Of a stretch of DNA of 64,000 nt, positions 55,430 through 64,000 are shown piece after piece (position 1 is the first letter of the stretch; every line of letters begins with the position of its first letter). This stretch comes from Streptomyces bluensis (GTDB taxonomy: Bacteria; Actinomycetota; Actinomycetes; Streptomycetales; Streptomycetaceae). The position numbers were made by a program, and so were the translations under genes. Below the pieces are notes generated by a model. That model worked only from the letters and a program-made list of their open reading frames with translations. It was not told where the DNA came from and searched no databases. The stretch lies in NCBI RefSeq assembly GCF_014650715.1, contig NZ_BMVM01000028.1:20328-84327 (forward strand), in the 5' to 3' direction.

Positions 55430-58318
55430 TCAGCCGACGTCTCCGCGCTCGGCGGCGAGGACGTTCGCGAGTTCGCCCCGCCCCCGGATGCCGAGCTTGC
55501 GGTAGACGCTCGTGAGGTGGAACTCCACGGTGCGCTGGGTGAGGAACAGGGCTTCGGCGATCTCCCGGTTGGTGGCTCCCGCGGCGGCGCGCTCGGCGAC
55601 CTGCCGTTCGCTGCCGCTCAGCGCGTCGGTCGGTGACTCGGTGCCGCGCCGCAGCCGTCCGCCGGCCGCGCCGAGGGCGGGCACGGCCTGGTCGAGGAGT
55701 TGCCGGTCGCCGCACAGCACGGCGATGTCGATGGCGCGGCGCAGCCGTTCACGCGCGCCCTCGGAGTCACCGCGCTCCAGCAGCCGCCGGCCGAGCAGAT
55801 ACTCGGCGCGGGCCTGTTCCAGGCGGCCGGGGCTGCCGTCGAGGAGACGGGCGGCCTCGGTCAGTTCGTCGATGCCGGTGTCGCCGGGCGTGAGCACACC
55901 GCGTGCGACGGCGAGCATGCCCTCGGCCCGGGGCGTGCCCCAGCGCCGCACCGCCGGCGCCACCCGGTCGACGACGTCCCGTCCCTCGCCGTACCGGCCG
56001 AGGTCGGCGAGAACCTGCGTGGCGTCGTACCACCAGGGCGCCAGCACGGGGCTGCCGATGCCCGCCTCGGCGAGGCTGTCGCCGCACCGCACGAGATGGC
56101 CGAGCGCTCCCTCCAGGTCACCGAGCGCGGCACGGGCGCGGGCCCGGCTCATCATGTAGGTGTGCGACTCCAGTGCGAACTCGTCCAGGCGGGGCCGGCG
56201 CACCAGGTCGAGCAGTTCCTCGGCGCGGCGGGCGTCGCCCCGCAGGACCAGGACGTCCGCGAGGGTGCAGTGCGGGCCCACGGCGCTCTTCACATGCAGA
56301 TCGCGGTGGACGAGATCGAAGGCGAACTGGGCGTCCGCCAGCGCCTGCGCGGTGTTGCCGGCCCACAGGTGCACCTGGGCGCGGGTGGTGGAGGCGAGGG
56401 CGCTGTTCCAGGCCTGGCCGCGCTTCTGGGCGTGTTCGAGGAGGGTCGTGAGCACGAACTCCACGGGCTTGATCTCGTCGGCGAGGTAGAGGGTGAGGCT
56501 GGCGCCCAGGGCACCCCAGCCGCCCAGGGAGACGTCCCCGACCCGCAGGACCCGCTGGGCGGCCGGGACCAGTTCGGCGGCGGGGCGGCCCTCCAAGGTG
56601 CCGAGCGCGCACAGCATGCCGAGCAGCAGACGCTCCTCGGCGGTCTCGCCGGGCGGCAGGGTGTGTTCGCGGAACCGTTCGCTGACGCGGCGCACGGTGG
56701 ACTTCTCGTCGAGCCCGGAGACCAGCGCCATCGCTTCCACGAGGGTGCGCAGTGCCTGTTCGTCCGGGGTGTCGCCGAGTTCGGACTCGACCATGGGCAG
56801 GGTCTCGCCGACCAACTCGAAGGCGCGCAGCGAGTTCTGCACGCCGAGGGAGGTGATGACGTACTGGAGGACGAGACGGCAGCGCAGGCGCGGGTCGGTG
56901 GCGAGGGACAGCGCGTGTTCCAGCCGGCTGAGCGCGGTGGGGTGGTCGGAGTGGGCGAGGACGCGGGCGGAGGCGGACAGCAGCTCGATGTCGTCGAGGT
57001 CGTACCGCAGGGCGCGGGAGAGGTACTGGCCCGCGGTGGCGGGGGCGCCGCGCTGCTCGGCGCCGAGGGCGGCGGACCGCAGGACGGTGACCATCCAGGG
57101 CTCGGGCACCTCGGGCAGATGCATCAGCTGGACGGCGACCTGGTCGCTGGGGCGCCCGGAGTCGTTGAGCAGGCGCGCGGCGCGTTCGCGCAGTGCGAGG
57201 CGTTCCTCGGCCGGCGTCGCGTCCAGGACGGCCTGGCGCATGAGGTCGTGGCGGTAGGCGAGGGAGTCGGGGCGCAGCAGTCCGGCGGCGCGCAGGGCGT
57301 CGACGGCGCTTGCGGCGGGGCCGGGCGTGGTGCCGGCGAGGGCGGCGACGGGTTCGATGTCCTCGGACTCCAGGACCGCGAGCGCCTTGGCCACGGCGAG
57401 CCGTTCGGGGGTGAGCCGGTCGAGGTGGAAGCGGGCCACGGTGCCGTGCCCGAGGCCGTCGCGCAACGCGTCGGCGTCGAGTGCGGCGTCCGGGGAGCGG
57501 CGTCTCAGCTCGCGGACGAGGAGCTGGATCAGGAACGGGTTACCGCCGGTGAGCTCCACGCAGCGTGCCACGGCGGAGGCGTCGGGCGTGACGGCGAGGG
57601 ACGCGGCGAGCATGTCGCGTACGGCCTCGTCGGTGAGCGGCTCGACGTCGACGGTGAGGCAGGAGGCGGCGTCGGCCATCTCGTCCAGCACGTCGGGGCG
57701 CGCGGGCTCGACCTCGGTGCGCAGGGTGAGGAGCAGGGCGACCGGCAGTCCCTCGGCCCGTCGCAGCAGGAAGCCGAGCCAGCGCAGCGACGCCTCGTCG
57801 CACCACTGGAGGTCGTCGACGGCGAGGACGAGGGGGCGCTCGGCGGCGAGCGAGGCGGTGAGCCAGTACAGGCCGTGCATGACGCCGTACATGTCGGCGG
57901 GCCGGCCGTCGGGGTCGCCGTCCGTCGTGAGGGCGGGCAGAGCGAGCGCCGCGCTGCCCGCCAGCGCGGCACTTCCGGCCAGTGACCGGGCGGACGTTGC
58001 CTGTTCGGGCACAGGCCCCAGCAGCGGATGTCGCGCCGGGTCCCCGTCGGTGAGGCCGAGCGGCGCGAACAGCCCGCGCACGGCCTCGTAGGCGGCGCCG
58101 CCGCTCTCCTGGCATTTGACGGTGAGGACGCGGGTGTCCGCGTCCGGTTCGGTGAGGGCGTGCATCAGCCGGGTCTTGCCGATACCGGCGGGTCCGCGCA
58201 GCAGGACAGCGCGTCCTTCCCCCGTACCGTGAAGGTGCTCACGGATCAGGGCGAGTTCGAGGTCTCGACCGACGAGCGTGGGCTCGTCTTCCGCCTTCAG
58301 GCCGGAGGTTGAAGCCAC
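55430..58318 (-). CDS. LAL-family LuxR regulator (third), intact Walker A
   Basis: 962 residues from GTG 58318 with AGGAG 6 bases upstream. N-terminal ATPase: TLVGRDLELALIREHL, Walker A GPAGIGKTRL (complete, unlike the other two), Walker B VLAVDDLQWCDEA. Long helical repeat region, then C-terminal LuxR domain (LSGSERQVAERAAAGATNRE, then IAEALFLTQRTVEFHLTSVY). It is transcribed away from the P450 genes. As the only one of the three LALs with a full nucleotide-binding site it is the best candidate for the ATP-dependent activator; the other two may need it or sense something else. Confidence 0.94.
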   Translation of the reverse strand: MASTSGLKAEDEPTLVGRDLELALIREHLHGTGEGRAVLLRGPAGIGKTRLMHALTEPDADTRVLTVKCQESGGAAYEAVRGLFAPLGLTDGDPARHPLLGPVPEQATSARSLAGSAALAGSAALALPALTTDGDPDGRPADMYGVMHGLYWLTASLAAERPLVLAVDDLQWCDEASLRWLGFLLRRAEGLPVALLLTLRTEVEPARPDVLDEMADAASCLTVDVEPLTDEAVRDMLAASLAVTPDASAVARCVELTGGNPFLIQLLVRELRRRSPDAALDADALRDGLGHGTVARFHLDRLTPERLAVAKALAVLESEDIEPVAALAGTTPGPAASAVDALRAAGLLRPDSLAYRHDLMRQAVLDATPAEERLALRERAARLLNDSGRPSDQVAVQLMHLPEVPEPWMVTVLRSAALGAEQRGAPATAGQYLSRALRYDLDDIELLSASARVLAHSDHPTALSRLEHALSLATDPRLRCRLVLQYVITSLGVQNSLRAFELVGETLPMVESELGDTPDEQALRTLVEAMALVSGLDEKSTVRRVSERFREHTLPPGETAEERLLLGMLCALGTLEGRPAAELVPAAQRVLRVGDVSLGGWGALGASLTLYLADEIKPVEFVLTTLLEHAQKRGQAWNSALASTTRAQVHLWAGNTAQALADAQFAFDLVHRDLHVKSAVGPHCTLADVLVLRGDARRAEELLDLVRRPRLDEFALESHTYMMSRARARAALGDLEGALGHLVRCGDSLAEAGIGSPVLAPWWYDATQVLADLGRYGEGRDVVDRVAPAVRRWGTPRAEGMLAVARGVLTPGDTGIDELTEAARLLDGSPGRLEQARAEYLLGRRLLERGDSEGARERLRRAIDIAVLCGDRQLLDQAVPALGAAGGRLRRGTESPTDALSGSERQVAERAAAGATNREIAEALFLTQRTVEFHLTSVYRKLGIRGRGELANVLAAERGDVG

Positions 58319-58581
58319 CGCGTCTCCTGTATTGGCCCGCCACACACAGCAGTTGGCGGAATAGACGAATCGAACGACCCATTTCTCGCCCGATCATACG
58401 CACGAGCAGGGCTGTTGCTCGCCCGCACGCGATGCGGTCGCACACCCCCCAAGCCACGTTCACACTTTCACCGTCGCCAACGCGCGACCGGCCTCTGGCG
58501 TCCCGCCGCCGGTCAGGGGGTCGACTCGGAGTCAGCCGGTCCGGTTCAGTGGGCGGCCGAGAGGCGGAAGATGAGCGGGTT

Positions 58582-58591
58582 TCACATGTGA
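58582..58591. promoter_or_regulatory. palindrome TCACATGTGA
   Basis: Perfect 10-bp palindrome with a partial copy (CACATGAGTG) 20 bases downstream, in the divergent LAL/P450 promoter. Possible operator; binding protein unknown. Confidence 0.4.
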
Positions 58592-58637
58592 GTGTGGCGC
58601 ACTACACATGAGTGGCATGGCGGGCCGGCGTCCAACT

Positions 58638-58647
58638 CTCGGGAAAA
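58638..58647 (+). promoter_or_regulatory. possible half PimM-like box before the first cluster P450
   Basis: CTCGGGAAAA matches 9 of 10 positions of CTVGGGAWWT; the right half of the palindrome is absent. It lies 30 bases before ATG 58678, close enough to overlap the ribosome-site leader, so a repressor or a misread are alternatives. Confidence 0.3.
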
Positions 58648-58677
58648 GGTCAGTGCCGGGACGGCAGGCTCTGACCC

Positions 58678-59859
58678 ATGCCGCACACACCGGAGTTACC
58701 CGTGCTCGACACCGACTCGCGCCCCGTGTTCGCCCCCAGCCCGCTGCGGGCGCTGCGGGACGAGGCACCCGTCCGCCGCGTGCGGACACCGGCCGGTGAC
58801 GAGGCCTGGCTCGTCACCCGGCACGCCGAGACGAAGGCACTCCTCCACGACGAGCGGCTGGGCCGCTTCCATCCCACCCCCGCCACCGCGCCCAAGTACG
58901 TCGACAGTCCCCTCGTGGAGATGCTGATCATCGACGACGCCGGCACGGCCCGGGAGATGCACCACCGGTCCCGTGCCCTGCTCGGCCCGCAGTTCGCGGC
59001 ACGCCGTATGCAGGAGCTGAGACCGCGCGTGGCCGCCACCGCGCAGGTGATCGCCGCGGGCTTCGCCGGCCGTGAGCAACCCGCCGACCTGCACCGGCAC
59101 TTCGCGCTGCCGTACTCGCTGAGCATCCTGCACGAGCTGATCGGCGTGCCGGCCGAGGAGCGGGAGCGCGCCACACAGCTCCTCACCGACATCGGCCGGG
59201 TCGGGAGGGACGGCGAGGCCGCACCGGGCCCGGGTCCGCTGTTCGCCCTGTTCGGCGCGCTCGCCGAGGCCAAACGGACCGCTCCGCGGGACGATGTCCT
59301 GACCCGGCTCGTCACCGCCGGCGTCCCCACCGAGCAGGCCGCCGCACTCGCCGCGACCCTGCTGATGGCGGGCCTGGAGAGCGTGGCGAGCTTCATCACC
59401 CTGGGCGTCGCACTGCTCACCCGCCACCCGGAGCGGCTGCGGACGGCGCTCGACGCCCCGGAGGCGATGGCCGGGCTCGTGGAGGAAGTCCTGCGCAACG
59501 GCAAGCAGTCCGGCTCCGTCCTGCCCCGCTACGCCGCCGCCGACATCGATGTCGCCGGGGTCACCGTCCGGGCCGGCGACCTGGTGCTGCTGGACTTCGC
59601 GCTGGCCAATCACGACGAGCGCGTCTTCGGGCACGCCGGGGAGTTCGACCCCGGCCGTGCGCCCAACCCGCATCTGTCGTTCGGGCACGGCATCTGGCAC
59701 TGCCTCGGCGCCTCGCTGGCCCGTATCGAACTGGCCGAGGCGTTCACCGCGCTGTTCGGGCACATGCCGGAGCTGCGGCCGACGGTCCCGCACGAGCAGC
59801 TCGTGACCAGTGCCGGGCGGCTCGTCGGCGGGCCCGCCGAACTGCCGGTGCGGTGGTAG
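58678..59859 (+). CDS. cytochrome P450 with unusual I-helix
   Basis: 393 residues. Heme loop FGHGIWHCLGASLARIEL with Cys 342. The K-helix ExxR is in VEEVLRNGK. The I-helix reads LLMAGLESVASF: the acid of the usual AGxxT is present (Glu) but Ser replaces the first Thr and Val the second. In P450s that do simple hydroxylation this Thr helps split O2, so reduced or altered chemistry is possible. It is followed 152 bases later by another P450 on the same strand, probably both tailoring the polyketide. Confidence 0.95.
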   Translation: MPHTPELPVLDTDSRPVFAPSPLRALRDEAPVRRVRTPAGDEAWLVTRHAETKALLHDERLGRFHPTPATAPKYVDSPLVEMLIIDDAGTAREMHHRSRALLGPQFAARRMQELRPRVAATAQVIAAGFAGREQPADLHRHFALPYSLSILHELIGVPAEERERATQLLTDIGRVGRDGEAAPGPGPLFALFGALAEAKRTAPRDDVLTRLVTAGVPTEQAAALAATLLMAGLESVASFITLGVALLTRHPERLRTALDAPEAMAGLVEEVLRNGKQSGSVLPRYAAADIDVAGVTVRAGDLVLLDFALANHDERVFGHAGEFDPGRAPNPHLSFGHGIWHCLGASLARIELAEAFTALFGHMPELRPTVPHEQLVTSAGRLVGGPAELPVRW

Positions 59860-59920
59860 GGAAGCGTTCGCGGCACACAGCCCCGAACCGCGTGCCCGGG
59901 CCTCGGTTCCCGTGCCAGGA

Positions 59921-59936
59921 CTAGGGATTTGCCCGC
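59921..59936 (+). promoter_or_regulatory. PAS-LuxR (PimM-like) box before the second cluster P450
   Basis: CTAGGGATTTGCCCGC matches 13 of 16 positions of CTVGGGAWWTCCCBAG; the left half is complete. It lies 75 bases before GTG 60012, a normal activator distance. Confidence 0.5.
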
Positions 59937-60011
59937 CGGGAGCGGCCCATCCTTCGTGTCACATCGGGGTCCGGAAGTCCCGGTGCACCTCCCGGTGAGA
60001 GGGGACGGCAC

Positions 60012-61202
60012 GTGACAGCGACAGACTCGAAGGACGACGCCGCACGGCAGGTCGACTTCCCGTTCCGCCGGCCCGGCGAGCCCTTCCCCCCGCCTGGCTA
60101 CGCCGAGTTGCGCGGGCGGGACGGGCTGGCGTGGTCGATGATGCCGGGCGGCCAGCGCGTCTGGCTGCTGACCCGGTTCGAGGACGTGCGGGAGGCTCTC
60201 CTCCACCCCCACCTGAGCTCGGACTCCCGCAACGAGGGGTTCCCCACCCCGGGCCGTACCGGCGGACCACCCGCACAGACCCAGATCCCCGGCTGGTTCG
60301 CCACCCTCGACCCGCCCGAGCACGACCGCTACCGGAAGATCCTCATGCAGGACTTCACCGCACGGCGGATGAAGGAGTTGCGCCCCCGCATCCAGAAGGT
60401 CGTCGAGGACTGCGTGGAGTCGCTGGCCGCCAAGGGCAGCCCGGCCGATCTGGTCGCGGACTACGCGGTACCCATCCCGTCACTGGTGATCTGCGAGCTG
60501 CTGGGCGTGCCCAACGCCGACCGGGCCTTCTTCGAGTCCCGTATCTCGGTCCTGGTCACCCTGTCCGCCACCGACGAGGAGCGGGACCAGGCCACCACGG
60601 AACTCCTGCGCTACCTGGGCCGGATGGTCACCATCAAACGGCACCGGCCCGGTGACGACCTCATCAGCACGATGCTCGCCGCCGGGGAACTGGCCCCGAT
60701 GGAGATCGGCGGAGCGGCCCTGCTGCTGCTCATCGCCGGCCAGGAGACCACCGCCAACAACATCGCCCTGGGCGCGGTCCCCCTCATGACGCGTCCGGAG
60801 TGGATCGGTGACCCGGGCATCGTGGACGAACTGCTGCGGTTCTACTCCGTGGCCGATCTCGTGCCCCTGCGGGTGGCCGTGGCGGACGTGGAGATCGGCG
60901 GCCAGCTCATCAGGGCCGGCGAGGGCGTGGCACCGCTGGTGGCCGCCGCCAACTACGACGACGGCAGGTTCGCCTGCCCGCACGCCTTCGACCCGAGCCG
61001 CTCGGCCCAGGGCCATGTCGCCTTCGGCCACGGACGGCACAAGTGCCTGGGCCAGCACCTCGTACGCGTCGAGATGGAACTCGCCTACCGCGTCCTCTTC
61101 GAGCGACTGCCCGGCATCCGGCTCGACTGCGCGGTCGAGGACCTGCGCCACAAGGACAACGGCGTGCTGTACGGGCTCGCCGAACTCCCGGTGCGCTGGT
61201 GA
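60012..61202 (+). CDS. cytochrome P450
   Basis: 396 residues from GTG 60012. I-helix LLLIAGQETTANN, K-helix VDELLRFYS, heme loop FGHGRHKCLGQHLVRVEME with Cys 345. CYP105-like features (DPPEHDRYRKILMQDFTARR). It stands 100 bases before a PhyH dioxygenase gene on the same strand; together with the P450 at 58678 these are three oxidative tailoring steps for the second cluster. A full PimM-like left half-site upstream suggests activation by the PAS-LuxR protein. Confidence 0.96.
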   Translation: MTATDSKDDAARQVDFPFRRPGEPFPPPGYAELRGRDGLAWSMMPGGQRVWLLTRFEDVREALLHPHLSSDSRNEGFPTPGRTGGPPAQTQIPGWFATLDPPEHDRYRKILMQDFTARRMKELRPRIQKVVEDCVESLAAKGSPADLVADYAVPIPSLVICELLGVPNADRAFFESRISVLVTLSATDEERDQATTELLRYLGRMVTIKRHRPGDDLISTMLAAGELAPMEIGGAALLLLIAGQETTANNIALGAVPLMTRPEWIGDPGIVDELLRFYSVADLVPLRVAVADVEIGGQLIRAGEGVAPLVAAANYDDGRFACPHAFDPSRSAQGHVAFGHGRHKCLGQHLVRVEMELAYRVLFERLPGIRLDCAVEDLRHKDNGVLYGLAELPVRW

Positions 61203-61302
61203 CCCTCCGGCCGCCGCGCGCGACTCGCGCCCTTCGGGCACCTCGCACGGAGCCGCTTCGCCGACCGAACCCGACACAATCCGAACAGAACCAGGATGTC
61301 GC

Positions 61303-62136
61303 ATGCCCGCAGATCTGACCCGGCTTCCCGCCACCGCACCGGTGTCCGACGTCACCGCCGTCCTGGAACGCGACGGCGGTGTGATCGTGGAGAACCTCGT
61401 CGACGAGACGACCTTGAAGGGTCTGTGGGACGACCTCGGTCCCGCCCTCGACGGCGTCGGCTACGGGGACAGCTCGTTCACCGGCCAGCGCACCAAACGG
61501 CTCAGCTCGCTGTTCGCCCGCTCCCGGCACATGGAGCGCATCGCGCTCGACCCGTTGTACCTGGGCGCCGCCCGGGACCTGATCGAGCGCCCCTCGACGA
61601 ACTGGTTCGGCCGACAGCGCACCGATCTCGCCCCGAACGTCCAGGTCAGCATCACCCAGGTGATCCAGATCTGGCCCGGCGAGACCGCGCAGCCGCCGCA
61701 CCGCGACGACATCGCGCATCTGCTGCCCAGCCCCGGCCCGACGAACCGGGTCCAGATCATGCTGGCGATGAGCGAGTTCACCGAGGAGAACGGCGCCACG
61801 ATGGTCTACCCGGGCAGCCACCTGTGGGAGGCGGAGCGCGCGCCGCGCCCGGAGGAGGCGGTGCAGGCGGAGATGGATCCGGGGTCCTGCCTGATCTGGG
61901 TGGGCGGTCTGTTCCACGGCGGCGGCGCGAACCTCGCCGACGACGCGCGCACGGGCCTCACGCTCGCGCTGGTGCGCGGCAACCTGCGCCAGGAGGAGAA
62001 CCAGTATCTGGCCGTACCGCGGGAGATCGTCCGCGAGTACCCCGAGGAGTTGCAGCGACTGCTCGGCTGGGGCCTGTGCCCGCCGTTCCTCGGCTGGTAC
62101 GAGCAGGAGGATCCGATCCGTCTGCTCGACGACTGA
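61303..62136 (+). CDS. PhyH-type Fe(II)/2-oxoglutarate dioxygenase
   Basis: 277 residues from ATG 61303, preceded by AGGA. Phytanoyl-CoA hydroxylase family: the metal triad is His and Asp in PPHRDDIAHLL and the distal His in GLFHGGGANL, with the 2-oxoglutarate Arg in DDARTGLTLALVRG. VYPGSHLWE is the usual connecting turn. The family hydroxylates, desaturates or rearranges small molecules; within a PKS cluster it is a tailoring enzyme. It converges on the PKS gene, separated by a strong terminator. Confidence 0.93.
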   Translation: MPADLTRLPATAPVSDVTAVLERDGGVIVENLVDETTLKGLWDDLGPALDGVGYGDSSFTGQRTKRLSSLFARSRHMERIALDPLYLGAARDLIERPSTNWFGRQRTDLAPNVQVSITQVIQIWPGETAQPPHRDDIAHLLPSPGPTNRVQIMLAMSEFTEENGATMVYPGSHLWEAERAPRPEEAVQAEMDPGSCLIWVGGLFHGGGANLADDARTGLTLALVRGNLRQEENQYLAVPREIVREYPEELQRLLGWGLCPPFLGWYEQEDPIRLLDD

Positions 62137-62179
62137 CCACCGTCGCCGTACGGCGTCAACACGTCCAGGGCCTGTTCCA

Positions 62180-62208
62180 GGGCCGCCGCGCACACCGCGC
62201 GGCGGCCC
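62180..62208. terminator. bidirectional hairpin terminator
   Basis: GGGCCGCCGCGC (62180-62191) pairs perfectly with GCGCGGCGGCCC (62197-62208) around a 5-base loop, between the convergent dioxygenase and PKS genes. Confidence 0.93.
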
Positions 62209-62217
62209 TCGGCGTGT

Positions 62218-64000
62218 TCAGCGCTCCAGCAGCCAGGCGTGTACGGCGTGCGCCGTGGTGTCGGCGTCGCCGTCCAGCAGACTGACGTGGGTGCCGGGCA
62301 CCTCCAGCGCCTCGTGCGACAGCGGCCAGGTGGGCCGGTCCGAGCCCAGGAGCAGGGCGGGGTCGTGTTCGGCGGCGGCCACGAACAGGGTCCGTGGCGC
62401 CTCGGCGGCGGGCGCGGGCCGCCACCCGTCGAACAGGCGGCCGTAGTGGGCGGTCGCGGTGAGCTGGTCGGCGTCGACGGGGACGTCGGGGAAGTCCCGC
62501 ATGAGCCGGAAGGAGGTGGCGACCATGGCGAGCGCGAGGTTCTCGTCGGGCGTCTCCGGCGAGTCGAGCAGCACCAGGGCACGCGGCGGTGCGCCCGCCT
62601 CGGCCAGTGCGGCGGCCAGGAGGTGGGCCTGCCAGCCGCCGGAGGAGTAGCCCACGAGGGTGAGCGGCTTGTCCCCGAAGGCGGCGAGGACGGCCTCCGC
62701 CTGCCGGGCGGCGGCAGCCTCGGGGCTGTCGGGCAGCGCCTCGCCGACCGCGTAGCCCGGCGCGGGCAGCACCCAGACGTCACGGCTGCCGTGCAGGGCG
62801 GCGGCGAACCGGGAGTACTGGTAGGCGGTGACGGGTGCGACCAGCGACGGCAGGCACAGCAGTGCCTCGCCCTCGGTACCGGTGGCGAGCCGGACGGGCC
62901 GGAGGGCGGGGGCGGTCGCGCCGGCGCGGGCGTCCGGGTGGGTCGCCTCGCCGGGCGGCGTGTCATGCGACGAGTCGGGAAGGCCGAACCCTGGCCGCAT
63001 CGCGGCCGCCATGTGCAGCACGTCCAGTCCCTTGTCGTACTGCTCCCGCTCGAAGGCGTACCGCACCAGCGCGGTCACGGAGTCGGTGGGTACGGCCGAC
63101 TGCCTCTCCCTGTCGGCCAGTTCCCCACTGACGTGGGCGGCCAGGGCCTGCGGTGTGGCGTGCTCGTAGAGGGCGGACGTCGGCAGTTCGACTCCACAGG
63201 CACGTCCGACGCGGTTGCGGAGGTCGGCCAGCGACAGGGAGGTGAAGCCCAGTTCGAGGAACCGCTGCGTGACGCCGACCTCACCGGTGTCGGTGTGCCC
63301 GAGGACCTGGGCCACCTGGGCGACGACGAGCTCCAGGACGGCGCTCTCGCGCTCGGCCGGGGGCAGGGACCGGAGACGGTTGGCCGGTGCGAAGGGAGAT
63401 GACGGCTCGTGGGGAGCGGGCAGTGGCTCGTCGGACGTGGTGAGTTCGCCCGGGGCCTGGGGGATACCGAGGAAGCTCATCGCGCCGTTCTCGCCCGCAC
63501 GGTCGGGCAGCCAGTAACGCCGGCGCCGGAAGGCGTACGTCGGCAGGTCGACCCGGCGCGCGCCGGTCCCGGTGAACACGGCGCCCCAGTCGACGTCCGT
63601 GCCGTGGACGAAGACCTCGGCGAGGGCGGTGAGCAGCGCGGCGACCTCCGCCCGGTCGCGACGCAACACGCTCACGGCGACGGCGGTCCCGGCGGGCGCC
63701 TGTGCGCTGAGCACCGGGTCCGGGCCGATCTCCAGGAGCCGGCCCGCCCCTTGACCGGCGGTGACGGTGGTGAGGGCGTCGTGGAAGCGCACGGGCTTGA
63801 CGATCTGGTCCGCCCAGTAGCGCGCGGTGGTCCAGTCGCCGTCCCGCAGCGCCTGCCCCGTGACGGTACTGACGGCGGGCACGGTCGGCGTGCGGTAGGC
63901 GATGCCGTCGGCCAAGGCGGCGAAGTCGTCCAGGACCGGCTTCATCAGGGGTGAGTGGAAGGCGTGGCTGACCCGCAGTCGCTTGGTACGGCGACCCCGC
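62218..64000 (-). CDS. modular type I PKS, last module AT(part)-ACP-TE (5' end outside window)
   Basis: 594 codons of the C-terminal end lie in the window. The reading frame continues past the edge: before LMKPVLDDFAALA the sequence KRLRVSHAFHSP carries HAFH, the malonyl-CoA signature of acyltransferases (YASH would mean methylmalonyl). After the AT linker (RRVDLPTYAFRRRRYWLP) the chain goes straight to a carrier (RFLELGFTSLSLADLRNRVG), so this module has no ketoreductase, dehydratase or enoylreductase. A thioesterase follows with nucleophile LVGYSSGGWQ and His in VPGTHVSLLDG, ending the assembly line by lactonisation or hydrolysis. The gene runs leftward into the terminator at 62180. Confidence 0.96.
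   Translation of the reverse strand, partial: RGRRTKRLRVSHAFHSPLMKPVLDDFAALADGIAYRTPTVPAVSTVTGQALRDGDWTTARYWADQIVKPVRFHDALTTVTAGQGAGRLLEIGPDPVLSAQAPAGTAVAVSVLRRDRAEVAALLTALAEVFVHGTDVDWGAVFTGTGARRVDLPTYAFRRRRYWLPDRAGENGAMSFLGIPQAPGELTTSDEPLPAPHEPSSPFAPANRLRSLPPAERESAVLELVVAQVAQVLGHTDTGEVGVTQRFLELGFTSLSLADLRNRVGRACGVELPTSALYEHATPQALAAHVSGELADRERQSAVPTDSVTALVRYAFEREQYDKGLDVLHMAAAMRPGFGLPDSSHDTPPGEATHPDARAGATAPALRPVRLATGTEGEALLCLPSLVAPVTAYQYSRFAAALHGSRDVWVLPAPGYAVGEALPDSPEAAAARQAEAVLAAFGDKPLTLVGYSSGGWQAHLLAAALAEAGAPPRALVLLDSPETPDENLALAMVATSFRLMRDFPDVPVDADQLTATAHYGRLFDGWRPAPAAEAPRTLFVAAAEHDPALLLGSDRPTWPLSHEALEVPGTHVSLLDGDADTTAHAVHAWLLER

Larger units (their letters stand above)
58319..58677. promoter_or_regulatory. 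359-base divergent promoter between the third LAL and the P450
   Basis: No credible gene. It holds the palindrome at 58582-58591 with a related downstream CACATG, and a PimM-like half-site at 58638-58647, 30 bases before the P450 start. The LAL side (58330-58450) has no evident palindrome. Confidence 0.55.

Noticed and set aside
55700..57985. 761-codon plus-strand frame opposite the third LAL
   Set aside because: Gly/Ala/Arg-rich shadow of the minus-strand LAL gene; no ribosome site or motif.

Overview
The window is high-GC DNA with strongly GC-biased third codon positions, frequent GTG/TTG starts, rare TTA codons, SpoIIE-type anti-sigma kinases and LAL/PAS-LuxR regulators, which points to Streptomyces or a close relative. 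All product names come from reading motifs by eye; no database search was possible.

Layout. (1) 1-8.9 kb, flank: a PAS/HATPase SpoIIE-like protein without its phosphatase core, a PP2C phosphatase, an isoaspartyl methyltransferase, an SDR, a CBS-BON protein, gene remnants, a P450-TetR operon with a clear palindromic operator, a frameshifted quinone oxidoreductase and a GNAT enzyme. (2) 9.1-40.9 kb: a highly dissociated NRPS/PKS cluster. It has one A-T-C protein, one C-T-TE protein, one C-T protein, two free carrier proteins, free or A-T adenylation proteins with readable codes (Thr, Gln, probably a basic amino acid), a KS-AT-ACP-aminotransferase-C protein that should make a beta-amino acyl unit, an amidinotransferase, two membrane desaturases, two MbtH proteins, a SyrP/TauD-type hydroxylase, two type II thioesterases and a two-gene ABC exporter. 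(3) 41-47.9 kb, a junction: a terminator, a tandem pair of small secreted Trp-rich proteins, a P450, a truncated dehydrogenase, a methyltransferase, a frameshifted secreted peptidase and regulatory palindromes. (4) 48-64 kb: the regulatory and tailoring edge of a second cluster, a modular type I PKS. It has two tandem LAL regulators, a PAS-LuxR regulator with a TTA codon, a type II thioesterase, a third LAL, two P450s, a PhyH dioxygenase and the AT-ACP-TE end of a PKS that runs off the window.

How the genes may work together. In cluster 1 two blocks converge at 20.1 kb: rightward 13.3-20.1 kb (desaturase, MbtH, amidinotransferase, A-T-C, MbtH, thioesterase) and leftward 40.9-20.1 kb (A, hydroxylase, A-T, thioesterase, A-T, exporter, carriers, C-T, PKS, A). 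A second leftward pair (desaturase, C-T-TE) is divergent from the first block. The free A domains must load carriers in trans. Malonyl extension followed by transamination should give a beta-amino acid, the amidinotransferase adds or supplies a guanidino group, and the C-T-TE protein releases the chain. I infer a guanidino/beta-amino peptide, possibly with an unsaturated acyl part; I do not recognise a known product. Cluster 2 resembles the regulatory edge of macrolide/polyene clusters: PimM-like half-sites lie upstream of several of its genes.
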